A stretch of DNA of 5,914 nucleotides from contig JAQVEY010000070.1 of the NCBI GenBank assembly GCA_028697515.1, positions 1-5,914 on the forward strand. The letters are read 5' to 3'. This stretch comes from Bacteroidales bacterium (GTDB lineage: Bacteria > Bacteroidota > Bacteroidia > Bacteroidales > ML635J-15). How positions within the stretch are numbered: position 1 is the first letter of the stretch; every line of letters begins with the position of its first letter. Shown in pieces: positions 1-5,736 of this stretch. Made by a program: the position numbers and the translations under genes. Under the pieces are notes generated by a model. It was not told the origin of the DNA. It saw only the letters and a program-made list of their open reading frames with translations, and did not search any database.

Positions 1-458
1 GAACGGATGAATGGTTTCCTGTTTGTGATACAGTATATAATGAAGCATTTTCTGAAGAGTTGTGTGTTTGGAATACTAGTGGATTGGCTCCCGGATATTT
101 TAATATAAGAATCACAATGTGTGACAACACTGAAGATCAGAATGAGGTAGAGGCCGTTATGCAACTTGTCTTAACAGATATGCCTGTTAGTACTGATGAT
201 TTAGGAAATGTTAATCTTACGATTTATCCTAATCCTATAATTAAGGGTCAAGAACTTACTGTTTTATGTAAGGAGAATGAAATTGATTTTATAGAAGTTT
301 TTGATTTGACTGGCAAAAAAATATTTGATTATAGTGATGGCGAATCCTTGGCAAATATTAGTTTTAAAATTGATATGCCCGAATCTGGAATATATTTTAT
401 AAACTTTCATGACAGTAAACATGGAATTATTAAAACCAGAAAAATAATAGTTCAATAA
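1..458 (+). CDS. Secreted protein with T9SS type A C-terminal sorting domain (3' end only)
   Basis: The frame is open from the left edge (first full codon at base 3) to a TAA at 456-458, leaving 151 residues of a longer protein whose start and functional domain lie outside the window. The last ~80 residues are a typical Por/T9SS sorting domain: a strand ending in IYPNP, a central IDFIEVFDLTGKKIF segment, then SGIYFINF and a basic KTRKIIVQ end. In this family the domain directs a protein, after Sec export, through the type IX secretion system in the outer membrane, and it is then cleaved, leaving the cargo released or surface-bound. The preceding residues (VWNTSGLAPGYFNIRITMCDN) look like the final strands of a beta-sandwich module, with three cysteines in the first ~40 residues, but I cannot assign that domain. 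A TTG at 60 is not a credible start because the frame continues upstream of it. The sorting-domain call is firm. The passenger function is unknown. Confidence 0.88.
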   Translation, partial: TDEWFPVCDTVYNEAFSEELCVWNTSGLAPGYFNIRITMCDNTEDQNEVEAVMQLVLTDMPVSTDDLGNVNLTIYPNPIIKGQELTVLCKENEIDFIEVFDLTGKKIFDYSDGESLANISFKIDMPESGIYFINFHDSKHGIIKTRKIIVQ

Positions 459-460
459 CT

Positions 461-491
461 GTAATTTAGTTTTAATTATCTTATAAATTAC
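461..491 (+). terminator. Weak AT-rich hairpin after the T9SS gene
   Basis: GTAATTTA (461-468) and TAAATTAC (484-491) are perfect inverted repeats of 8 bp around a 15-base loop, starting 2 bases after the stop codon. The stem is almost all A-T and only a short T run (492-494) follows, so it is at best a weak terminator. Its position between a stop codon and the next promoter is the main argument for it. Confidence 0.25.
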
Positions 492-519
492 TTTGGTATC
501 ATAATATTGATTAACTTTG
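492..519 (+). promoter_or_regulatory. Bacteroidota-type promoter for the nitronate monooxygenase gene
   Basis: TAACTTTG at 512-519 matches the Bacteroidota -7 consensus TAnnTTTG exactly. A TTTG at 492-495 can serve as the -33 element. The 16-base gap is slightly shorter than the spacing usually described for this promoter class. The predicted transcript would start near 524-526, giving a leader of about 40 bases before the ATG at 567. This suggests the enzyme gene has its own promoter and is not read only from the T9SS gene. Confidence 0.5.
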
Positions 520-566
520 TACCAACTTTCCGGAAACAAATCCCGTTAGTTTAATAGTTAGTTAAA

Positions 567-1640
567 ATGATTAATTCATTAAGAATCGGAAATCTAGAGA
601 TTCGGGTTCCGATTATTCAAGGAGGCATGGGAGTTGGGATATCATTATCTGGACTCGCCTCAGCAGTAGCAAATCAAGGCGGCGTAGGTGTTATAGCAAG
701 TGCAGGTTTGGGAATGCTTTATCGTCAGGCAGGATCCGATTTCCTTGAAAATAGCATACGAGGATTAAAAGAAGAATTACGAAAAGCACGCGAAAAAACA
801 AAAGGAATTATTGGAATAAACATAATGGTCGCAATGTCAAATTTTGCTGATATGGTAAAAACAGCAATTTCCGAAAAGGCCGATATTATCTTTTGTGGAG
901 CAGGATTACCATTGAATTTACCATCATTTTTAACAAAAGGCAGTGTAACCAAACTCGTACCTATTGTGTCATCAGCTCGTGCTGCAAAATTAATTTGCGA
1001 AAAATGGAAACACGACTTTGATTATTTGCCTGATGCTATAGTAGTTGAAGGACCTAAAGCAGGGGGGCATCTCGGTTTTAAGTTAAATCAAATTTATGAT
1101 GATAACTATTCTTTAGAGCACCTTATTCCAGAGGTCGTTGCAGTTGTTAAGGATTTTGAGAATATATATAATGTTAAAATACCTGTTATTGCAGCAGGTG
1201 GCGTTTATACCGGACAAAATATTTCTGATTTTATAGACCTTGGTGCCTCTGGTGTGCAAATGGGTTCAAGATTCGTTACAACTACAGAATGTGATGCATC
1301 TGATGAATTTAAGCAGACTTACCTAAATGCCAAAAAGTGTGATATTGAAATCATACAAAGTCCTGTTGGTATGCCAGGACGAGCAATAAGAAACGGCTTT
1401 CTTGATAAAGTAAAGCTTGGTGATAAAATTCCGATTAAATGTCCTTTTAAATGTATTAAAACTTGTGATATTTCATCAAGTCCGTATTGCATAATTAATG
1501 CCCTTTATAATGCGTTTAAAGGCAAATTTAAAAATGGATATGCTTTTGCTGGTACCAATGCCTATTTAGCTGAAAAAATAATTAGCGTTAAGCAAACATT
1601 TGATGAAATTATGAAAGAATATTCATTGAGAAAAGCATAG
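567..1640 (+). CDS. Nitronate monooxygenase / NPD-family FMN-dependent oxidoreductase
   Basis: This 357-residue protein belongs to the 2-nitropropane dioxygenase / nitronate monooxygenase family, cytoplasmic FMN-binding TIM barrels that also include the enoyl-ACP reductase FabK. Visible landmarks are the N-terminal VPIIQGGMGVGISLSGLA strand and glycine loop (residues 14-31), GINIMVA (83-89), CGAGLPLNLP (110-119), EGPKAGGHLGF (161-171), whose His168 sits where family members carry the catalytic histidine, and the phosphate-binding VIAAGGVYTG (207-216) and ASGVQMGSRF (227-236). No signal peptide is present. After the barrel, residues 292-308 carry four cysteines spaced C-x3-C-x3-C-x7-C, then a GYAFAGTNAY segment. 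I recall this tail in a subgroup of bacterial homologues; its role is not known to me. The ATG is fixed by an in-frame TAG only 12 bases upstream. There is no Shine-Dalgarno sequence, as is normal in the phylum. Substrate is uncertain: nitronate oxidation, enoyl-ACP reduction or another flavin reaction are all possible. Confidence 0.9.
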   Translation: MINSLRIGNLEIRVPIIQGGMGVGISLSGLASAVANQGGVGVIASAGLGMLYRQAGSDFLENSIRGLKEELRKAREKTKGIIGINIMVAMSNFADMVKTAISEKADIIFCGAGLPLNLPSFLTKGSVTKLVPIVSSARAAKLICEKWKHDFDYLPDAIVVEGPKAGGHLGFKLNQIYDDNYSLEHLIPEVVAVVKDFENIYNVKIPVIAAGGVYTGQNISDFIDLGASGVQMGSRFVTTTECDASDEFKQTYLNAKKCDIEIIQSPVGMPGRAIRNGFLDKVKLGDKIPIKCPFKCIKTCDISSSPYCIINALYNAFKGKFKNGYAFAGTNAYLAEKIISVKQTFDEIMKEYSLRKA

Positions 1641-1647
1641 GTTGTAA

Positions 1648-1666
1648 GGACTATTATCAATAATCC
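1648..1666. terminator. Small hairpin between convergent genes
   Basis: The 41 bases between the two convergent stop codons hold an imperfect inverted repeat: GGA.TATT at 1648-1655 pairs with AATA.TCC at 1659-1666, seven pairs with one C/A mismatch and a loop of about 3 bases. It could act on transcripts from both sides. The stem is weak and no T-tract follows in either direction, so this is only a candidate. Confidence 0.25.
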
Positions 1667-1681
1667 AATAAAGTTAGGATG

Positions 1682-2638
1682 TCAACGAATAATTTCAATA
1701 TTTAGACTATCCACAATATAAACAGTTTTTATATAAGATCCGTAACCCATCCAGTAGCCATTTGCTGGAGCGCCCTCAATATTTGTTTTTATACTTGCAG
1801 GATTTGTAAAAGGATTACCTTCTGTCATATAATTCCTGTACCATGAACTCCAGAATTTATATGAGTTTGCATCCACAGTTGATAGCTTTATTGATACAGT
1901 ATCTCCGTATTTGAAAAAGAATGCATTTACGTAGTATAACGAATCTTCTTCTGGAGTATCAATGACATTGGGATCATAATAATCATTGTAATAATCATTA
2001 TGTTCGAAGCCTTTAAAAATCGGTGTGTAAGACATTATTTGTCCATTAAAAAGTATATCATCCATAATGTGCATACTAAAGTATGGCCTGAAGAAATATT
2101 TTTGCTCTCCGTGATTTTTTGTTGTTACCAAGTAATTATTGCCTATCTGAGAAGGATCTGTCCAATTCATACCTAGAAAACCCAGTCCATCAAATCCATC
2201 CACCTTTTCAAACCATACCGAATCAATTCCTACAGTGTCAGGTATAATTGTCGTGGCAAAGTATTCTTTTTCGTTGTAAAGTATCTTAAGTGAATACTCT
2301 TTGTCAATTTCACCTCTTATTTTAGTTCCTATATATGCGAAATGTGGCCATTTCTCAATAGATGTTGGTTCTAATGTATCATAAATAATTCCATTGCTTA
2401 CAATTACTGTTGCCTGATTATCACGTATTATTGAATTATTTACAGTTTCAGTTGTCATGATATCGAAATAAGATGAATTTTTTGTAAGAATAACCATTGC
2501 AAATTCATCTAAATCTATAGTTCCTTCAACAATAAGCTTTTCTTCAGCTTTTGGCAAATCAACAGTTATATCTTTTTCGCAAGATACAACGCAGATAAGA
2601 AACAACAGAATCGAGAATATGTAAAAAATAGTTTTCAT
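1682..2638 (-). CDS. DUF4249 family outer-membrane lipoprotein, partner of the TonB receptor
   Basis: The 318-residue product starts with a lipoprotein signal peptide: MKTIF, a hydrophobic stretch, and lipobox VVSC with the lipidated cysteine at position 20. Acidic and basic residues (EKD) follow at once, which is compatible with export to the outer membrane or cell surface, though the surface-export signal varies by genus. The mature part begins with EKLIVEGTID and AMVILTKNSSYFD, and ends with NPFTNPASIKTNI and ANGYWMGYGSYIKT. This is the pattern of DUF4249, a Bacteroidota family usually found next to a TonB-dependent receptor. The length is within the family's usual range. The ATG lies 2 bases after the receptor's stop codon, so the two genes share a transcript and are probably translationally coupled. 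The likely role is ligand capture or gating for that receptor, by analogy with SusD-type partners. The sequence is not SusD-like and no ligand can be inferred. Confidence 0.85.
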   Translation of the reverse strand: MKTIFYIFSILLFLICVVSCEKDITVDLPKAEEKLIVEGTIDLDEFAMVILTKNSSYFDIMTTETVNNSIIRDNQATVIVSNGIIYDTLEPTSIEKWPHFAYIGTKIRGEIDKEYSLKILYNEKEYFATTIIPDTVGIDSVWFEKVDGFDGLGFLGMNWTDPSQIGNNYLVTTKNHGEQKYFFRPYFSMHIMDDILFNGQIMSYTPIFKGFEHNDYYNDYYDPNVIDTPEEDSLYYVNAFFFKYGDTVSIKLSTVDANSYKFWSSWYRNYMTEGNPFTNPASIKTNIEGAPANGYWMGYGSYIKTVYIVDSLNIEIIR

Positions 2639-2640
2639 TT

Positions 2641-5016
2641 TTAAAATTTAAAATTCCATGTTATTGAAGGTAGAACTGGAAACAAAGATACTTGTTTTGC
2701 TTTTGCAGTGTAATCACCAGTAGAAATTGAACCTTCGTGATAGAAATATATAAAATACGGGTTTTTGCGATTATAAACATTATAAACAGAAAAATTCCAT
2801 GATGATTCCCATTTATCAGTTTTTTTATGTAAATAATTTACCGATAAATCGAGTCTGTGATATGGATCCATTCTGTATGAGTTCCTTCTACCGTAATCAC
2901 TAACCAAGTCTCCATCTGTCATAAAAATACCTACCGGTAATGTTGTTGTATTTCCCGTTGCATATACAAATATCATCGATGCTGTCCATTTTTCGTTGAT
3001 GTTGTATGTAGCAGTAAATGATAAATCGTGTCTTCTATCATACTTTGCAGGAAATGGTTCTCCATTATCTACATCCTCAAAAATTCTTTCTGTTTTGGAT
3101 AATGTGTAACCAACCCATCCTGTTAGTCTTCCTGTTTGTTTCTTGATAAATAATTCCAAACCATACGAATATCCATTACCAAAAATGAAGTAATTATCTG
3201 CATTGTTTCCCACTTCATCTCCAGGCATTGCACCGTCAGCATATTCGATGAGGTTAAATAAATCTTTATAATATATTTCAAGCGATGTCTCGAAATGATC
3301 ATTAAAGAAGTTTCTAAAATAACCGATAGCATATTGTCTTGCCTCCTGAGGCTTTACAACATCACTGCAGGGTACCCACAAGTCCGTAGGTAGAGTTGAT
3401 GCAGAAAGTGATGCAAGGTGTACAAATTGCTTGTTTTGATTGAATGATGCTTTGATGGATGAATTGTCGTCAAGGCCTATTTTAATTGATGCTCTTGGTT
3501 CTAGTGAATTGTAAAATGCCACTATTTCGTTTTTTGCATAACTTATAGTATCTATATTATGCATTAGCAAATCGTCTTTTTGATATCTGATAAATGGTCC
3601 AACTTGAGTATAAATAGCGCCACGAATTCCTGCATATATTGTAAATCTGTCACTAATCTTAAAATCATCTCCAAGATAAATTGCCGCTTCGTGTGCATAT
3701 TGTTTCATAATATCCGATTCGTCAATTTGCATTGCATAATATTCAGCACTTACTGAATTTGGAGAAAAAATATGGTAAATATAATTTGCTCCAAATTTTA
3801 TTGTGTGTTTGGGATTTGGAATAAATGTAAAATCCTGCTTTAAATAATAATCTCTTATCCCAGAGGTTTGAACAAATCTCATTAAGGTACTTCCCTCTTC
3901 AGTGTCATTCATTGTTACATCAGTTTTAAATTTGTAATCTGATGCTACAAGAGTTGTATTTGAAAAGAATGTACTGCTAAATAAGTGATTCCATCTTAGG
4001 CTAGCCATTCCATTTCCCCATGGTATTTTCATATCGAAGCCGGCGTCTGTACTTTTAAAATCAAAAATATCTTTTCCGTAATAGGCACTTAGGTATAATC
4101 TGTCCTTATCTGAAAATCTATAATTTAGTTTTGCATTTAAATCATAAAAATAATATCCAGAACCCTTAAATGGAGATGTCTTTTTTATAAACGGTTTAAC
4201 TAACACATCAATATATGTGCGACGTGCAGAAAAAAGATAAGAACATGTATCTTTTTTGATTGGACCTTGAACGGTAAGCCTCGATGAAATTGTTCCAATT
4301 CCACCGTCAATTTCCAATTCTTTCATGTTTCCATTTTTCATAGAAATGTCAAGAACAGAGCTTATTCTACCACCGTATTGTGCTGGCATTCCTCCTTTGT
4401 AGATTTCCATATCTTTAATAGCATCAGCATTAAAAACAGAGAAAAAGCCAAAAAGGTGGGCTGCATTATATATTGTTGCTTCGTCGAGTAAAATTAAATT
4501 TTGATCTGGACCACCTCCACGCACATAAAAGCCTGAGTTTCCTTCACCGGATGATTGAACGCCTGGAAGAAGTTGTATGGTTTTCAAAATATCAACTTCG
4601 CCCATAAAGGCTGGTAGTGCTTTTATTGTTTCAACAGGGAGTTTTATCACACTCATTTTACTGTCTTGAACATTACTCTTCTTTTCGCTGCTTACAACTA
4701 CTTCCTGAGTCATTATTGCAGAACCTTCAAGTGATATATTTATAGATTTGTTTGTTTTAAGATCAATAGTTTCTATTATTTCTTTGTATCCGATAAAAGA
4801 AAAAACTATGTCATATTGTCCTGGAGTAAGAGATAAGGTGTAAAACCCATAAGAGTTGGTCGTGGTTCCAGTATTTGTGTTTTTAACTATAACATTTGCT
4901 CCCAAAAGCTCTTCTCCGGTGTCCTTATCTTTAATATAACCACTTAGAGTTACTTTCTGTGCAAAATATCCAAATGGGATTAAAATCAGTAATATCAGGG
5001 CTATAGACTTCTTCAT
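2641..5016 (-). CDS. TonB-dependent outer-membrane receptor with carboxypeptidase-like N-terminal domain
   Basis: A 791-residue outer-membrane transporter. Order of parts: signal peptide MKKSIALILLILIPFGYFA (1-19, cleavage before Gln20); a carboxypeptidase-D regulatory-like beta-sandwich (about 22-97, VTLSGYIKDKDTGEELLGAN to SINISLEG); a TonB-box-like EVVV (105-108); a plug domain with LPAFMGEVDILKTIQLLPGV, FYVRGGGPDQNLILLDEA and GGMPAQYGGRISSVLDI (about 134-223); then a ~560-residue beta-barrel ending in WNFKF, with the terminal Phe expected for barrel insertion by the BAM complex. In this family, energy from TonB-ExbBD opens the plug for uptake of large ligands. I chose the ATG at 5016 over a TTG 24 bases further upstream because it puts the basic MKK directly before the hydrophobic core. 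The plug sequence type is the one commonly paired with DUF4249 lipoproteins, and that gene follows 2 bases downstream. The substrate is unknown: no polysaccharide enzymes, iron or vitamin genes lie nearby. Confidence 0.93.
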   Translation of the reverse strand: MKKSIALILLILIPFGYFAQKVTLSGYIKDKDTGEELLGANVIVKNTNTGTTTNSYGFYTLSLTPGQYDIVFSFIGYKEIIETIDLKTNKSINISLEGSAIMTQEVVVSSEKKSNVQDSKMSVIKLPVETIKALPAFMGEVDILKTIQLLPGVQSSGEGNSGFYVRGGGPDQNLILLDEATIYNAAHLFGFFSVFNADAIKDMEIYKGGMPAQYGGRISSVLDISMKNGNMKELEIDGGIGTISSRLTVQGPIKKDTCSYLFSARRTYIDVLVKPFIKKTSPFKGSGYYFYDLNAKLNYRFSDKDRLYLSAYYGKDIFDFKSTDAGFDMKIPWGNGMASLRWNHLFSSTFFSNTTLVASDYKFKTDVTMNDTEEGSTLMRFVQTSGIRDYYLKQDFTFIPNPKHTIKFGANYIYHIFSPNSVSAEYYAMQIDESDIMKQYAHEAAIYLGDDFKISDRFTIYAGIRGAIYTQVGPFIRYQKDDLLMHNIDTISYAKNEIVAFYNSLEPRASIKIGLDDNSSIKASFNQNKQFVHLASLSASTLPTDLWVPCSDVVKPQEARQYAIGYFRNFFNDHFETSLEIYYKDLFNLIEYADGAMPGDEVGNNADNYFIFGNGYSYGLELFIKKQTGRLTGWVGYTLSKTERIFEDVDNGEPFPAKYDRRHDLSFTATYNINEKWTASMIFVYATGNTTTLPVGIFMTDGDLVSDYGRRNSYRMDPYHRLDLSVNYLHKKTDKWESSWNFSVYNVYNRKNPYFIYFYHEGSISTGDYTAKAKQVSLFPVLPSITWNFKF

Positions 5017-5037
5017 AAAAAATAAACAAACAAAGTA

Positions 5038-5068
5038 CAAATATATTATTATTTATTAGCGGTGAAAA
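5038..5068 (-). promoter_or_regulatory. Possible promoter of the receptor-lipoprotein operon
   Basis: Read on the minus strand, TATATTTG (5045 to 5038) fits the TAnnTTTG -7 box exactly. About 17 bases further upstream TTTTCA (5068 to 5063) is a poor match to the -33 TTTG element. The start of transcription would fall near 5032, giving a very short leader (about 16 bases) before the ATG at 5016. In DNA this AT-rich a TAnnTTTG match can arise by chance, so this is tentative. Confidence 0.4.
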
Positions 5069-5180
5069 TAGAATTTTATTTTTAGTCTTTTTAACAAGAA
5101 TCGGTGAAGAGTAAAAATAATACGGTAAAAATATTTGCTATGAGTCAATTTTGTTGTTATTTTTGTGCGATTCATCATCA
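5069..5180. other. AT-rich spacer between operon promoter and repeat array
   Basis: I see no gene, RNA or repeat copy here. A 30-codon frame from an ATG at 5140 runs into the first repeat, with no promoter or start-site support. The stretch shows no degenerate copy of the 185-bp unit, so the array edge at 5181 is sharp. Upstream control sites for the receptor operon could lie here, but none is recognisable. Confidence 0.5.
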
Positions 5181-5189
5181 GGGGTGTAG

Positions 5190-5228
5190 CTCAGCTCCGA
5201 TTTTTCGAAAAAATCAAAGAGAGCTGAG
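5190..5228. repeat. Hairpin 1 of the repeat unit
   Basis: CTCAGCTC (5190-5197) pairs with GAGCTGAG (5221-5228), eight perfect pairs. Inside it GATTTTT (5199-5205) pairs with AAAAATC (5209-5215) around a CGA loop. A single C on one side and AAAGA on the other form an internal loop. The same structure occurs at 5375-5413, 5561-5599 and 5746-5784; the only change is G to A in the internal loop of copies 2 and 4. No T-tract follows directly, so it does not look like a standard terminator. Confidence 0.8.
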
Positions 5229-5278
5229 TTAAATGATTAAGTTTTTTGAAATAGAACATTATAGAATAAAGGATGATA

Positions 5279-5297
5279 GATTTTTTCATAAAAAATC
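5279..5297. repeat. Hairpin 2 of the repeat unit
   Basis: GATTTTTT (5279-5286) pairs with AAAAAATC (5290-5297), eight perfect pairs around CAT. It is identical in all four copies (5465-5483, 5650-5668, 5836-5854). Its arms are nearly the same sequence as the inner arms of hairpin 1, so the two hairpins can exchange partners. Confidence 0.75.
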
Positions 5298-5306
5298 GAG
5301 AGTCCT

Positions 5307-5349
5307 CGAAAAATTGAGAAAATTTAGTAATAAAATTTTATATTTTTCG
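5307..5349. repeat. Hairpin 3 of the repeat unit, long stem
   Basis: CGAAAAAT (5307-5314) pairs with ATTTTTCG (5342-5349). After a two-base TG bulge, AGAAAATTT (5317-5325) pairs with the facing bases 5333-5341 around a seven-base AGTAATA loop. In copies 2-4 (5493-5535, 5678-5720, 5864-5906) the right arm reads AAATTTTCT and all 17 pairs form. Copy 1 has A at 5340 and so one G/A mismatch. Two further outer pairs (one G-T) are possible. A short alternative stem (TCGAG 5296-5300 with CTCGA 5305-5309) overlaps its base. Confidence 0.75.
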
Positions 5350-5365
5350 GGATTGGTTAGAGTAC

Positions 5366-5551
5366 GGGGTGTAGCTCAGCTCCGATTTTTCGAAAAAATC
5401 AAAAAGAGCTGAGATAAAATTATTACGTTTTTTGAAATAGAACATTATATAATAAAGGATGATTGATTTTTTCATAAAAAATCGAGAGTCCTCGAAAAAT
5501 TGAGAAAATTTAGTAATAAAATTTTCTATTTTTCGGGATTGGTTAGAGTAC
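5366..5551. repeat. Repeat unit 2 (type B)
   Basis: 186 bp. Type B marks are CAAAAAGAGC, GAGATAAAA and one additional A. It has three private changes in the unpaired middle of the unit: TTACG for TTAAG, TATAATA for TAGAATA, and GATTGATT for GATAGATT. The last creates a stop codon in the plus-strand frame that is open in copies 1 and 3. Confidence 0.95.
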
Positions 5552-5736
5552 GGGGTGTAGCTCAGCTCCGATTTTTCGAAAAAATCAAAGAGAGCTGAGT
5601 TAAATTATTAAGTTTTTTGAAATAGAACATTATAGAATAAAGGATGATAGATTTTTTCATAAAAAATCGAGAGTCCTCGAAAAATTGAGAAAATTTAGTA
5701 ATAAAATTTTCTATTTTTCGGGATTGGTTAGAGTAC
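5552..5736. repeat. Repeat unit 3 (type A)
   Basis: 185 bp. It matches unit 1 at the type A positions and differs from it at only two bases: T for G in the AAATTATT segment, and C for A in the right arm of the third hairpin. Confidence 0.95.

Larger units (their letters stand above)
5181..5365. repeat. Repeat unit 1 (type A)
   Basis: 185 bp. It carries the type A marks: G at 5219, T at 5229 and the shorter AAAT run before 5235. It differs from all other copies at 5235 (G, making an ATG) and at 5340 (A instead of C), the latter breaking one G-C pair in the third hairpin. It is preceded by CATCATCA, whereas the later copies are preceded by GAGTAC. Confidence 0.95.

Noticed and set aside
264..952. 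Minus-strand open frames at 264-539 and 725-952
   Set aside because: They lie opposite well-supported plus-strand genes and their translations resemble no protein family.
3123..3332. 69-codon minus-strand frame inside the receptor gene
   Set aside because: It is an out-of-frame shadow of the receptor coding sequence with no start signal.
5017..5040. Longer receptor start at TTG 5040
   Set aside because: It would put MYFVCLFF before the basic MKK of a standard signal peptide; the ATG at 5016 gives a normal signal sequence.
5140..5232. 30-residue cysteine-containing small frame starting MSQFCCYFC
   Set aside because: It ends inside the first repeat, has no promoter or start-site support, and is short enough to be chance.
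5279..5297. Anticodon-like stem-loop (TTCATAA loop, CAT anticodon) as part of a tRNA
   Set aside because: It lies about 100 bases from the tRNA-like 5' block, the stem is all A-T apart from its end pair, and no T-arm is present. Probably a coincidence of an A/T palindrome.
5297..5318. Hammerhead ribozyme core suggested by GAGTC and CGAAA words
   Set aside because: The essential CTGANGA box is not present in the right place in the unit, and the stems do not form the three-way junction.
5233..5412. 59-residue plus-strand frame in copy 1 starting MIKFFEIEHY
   Set aside because: Only copy 1 has the ATG; copies 2-4 have ATT there, and copy 2 has an in-frame TGA. The pattern does not show selection for coding.
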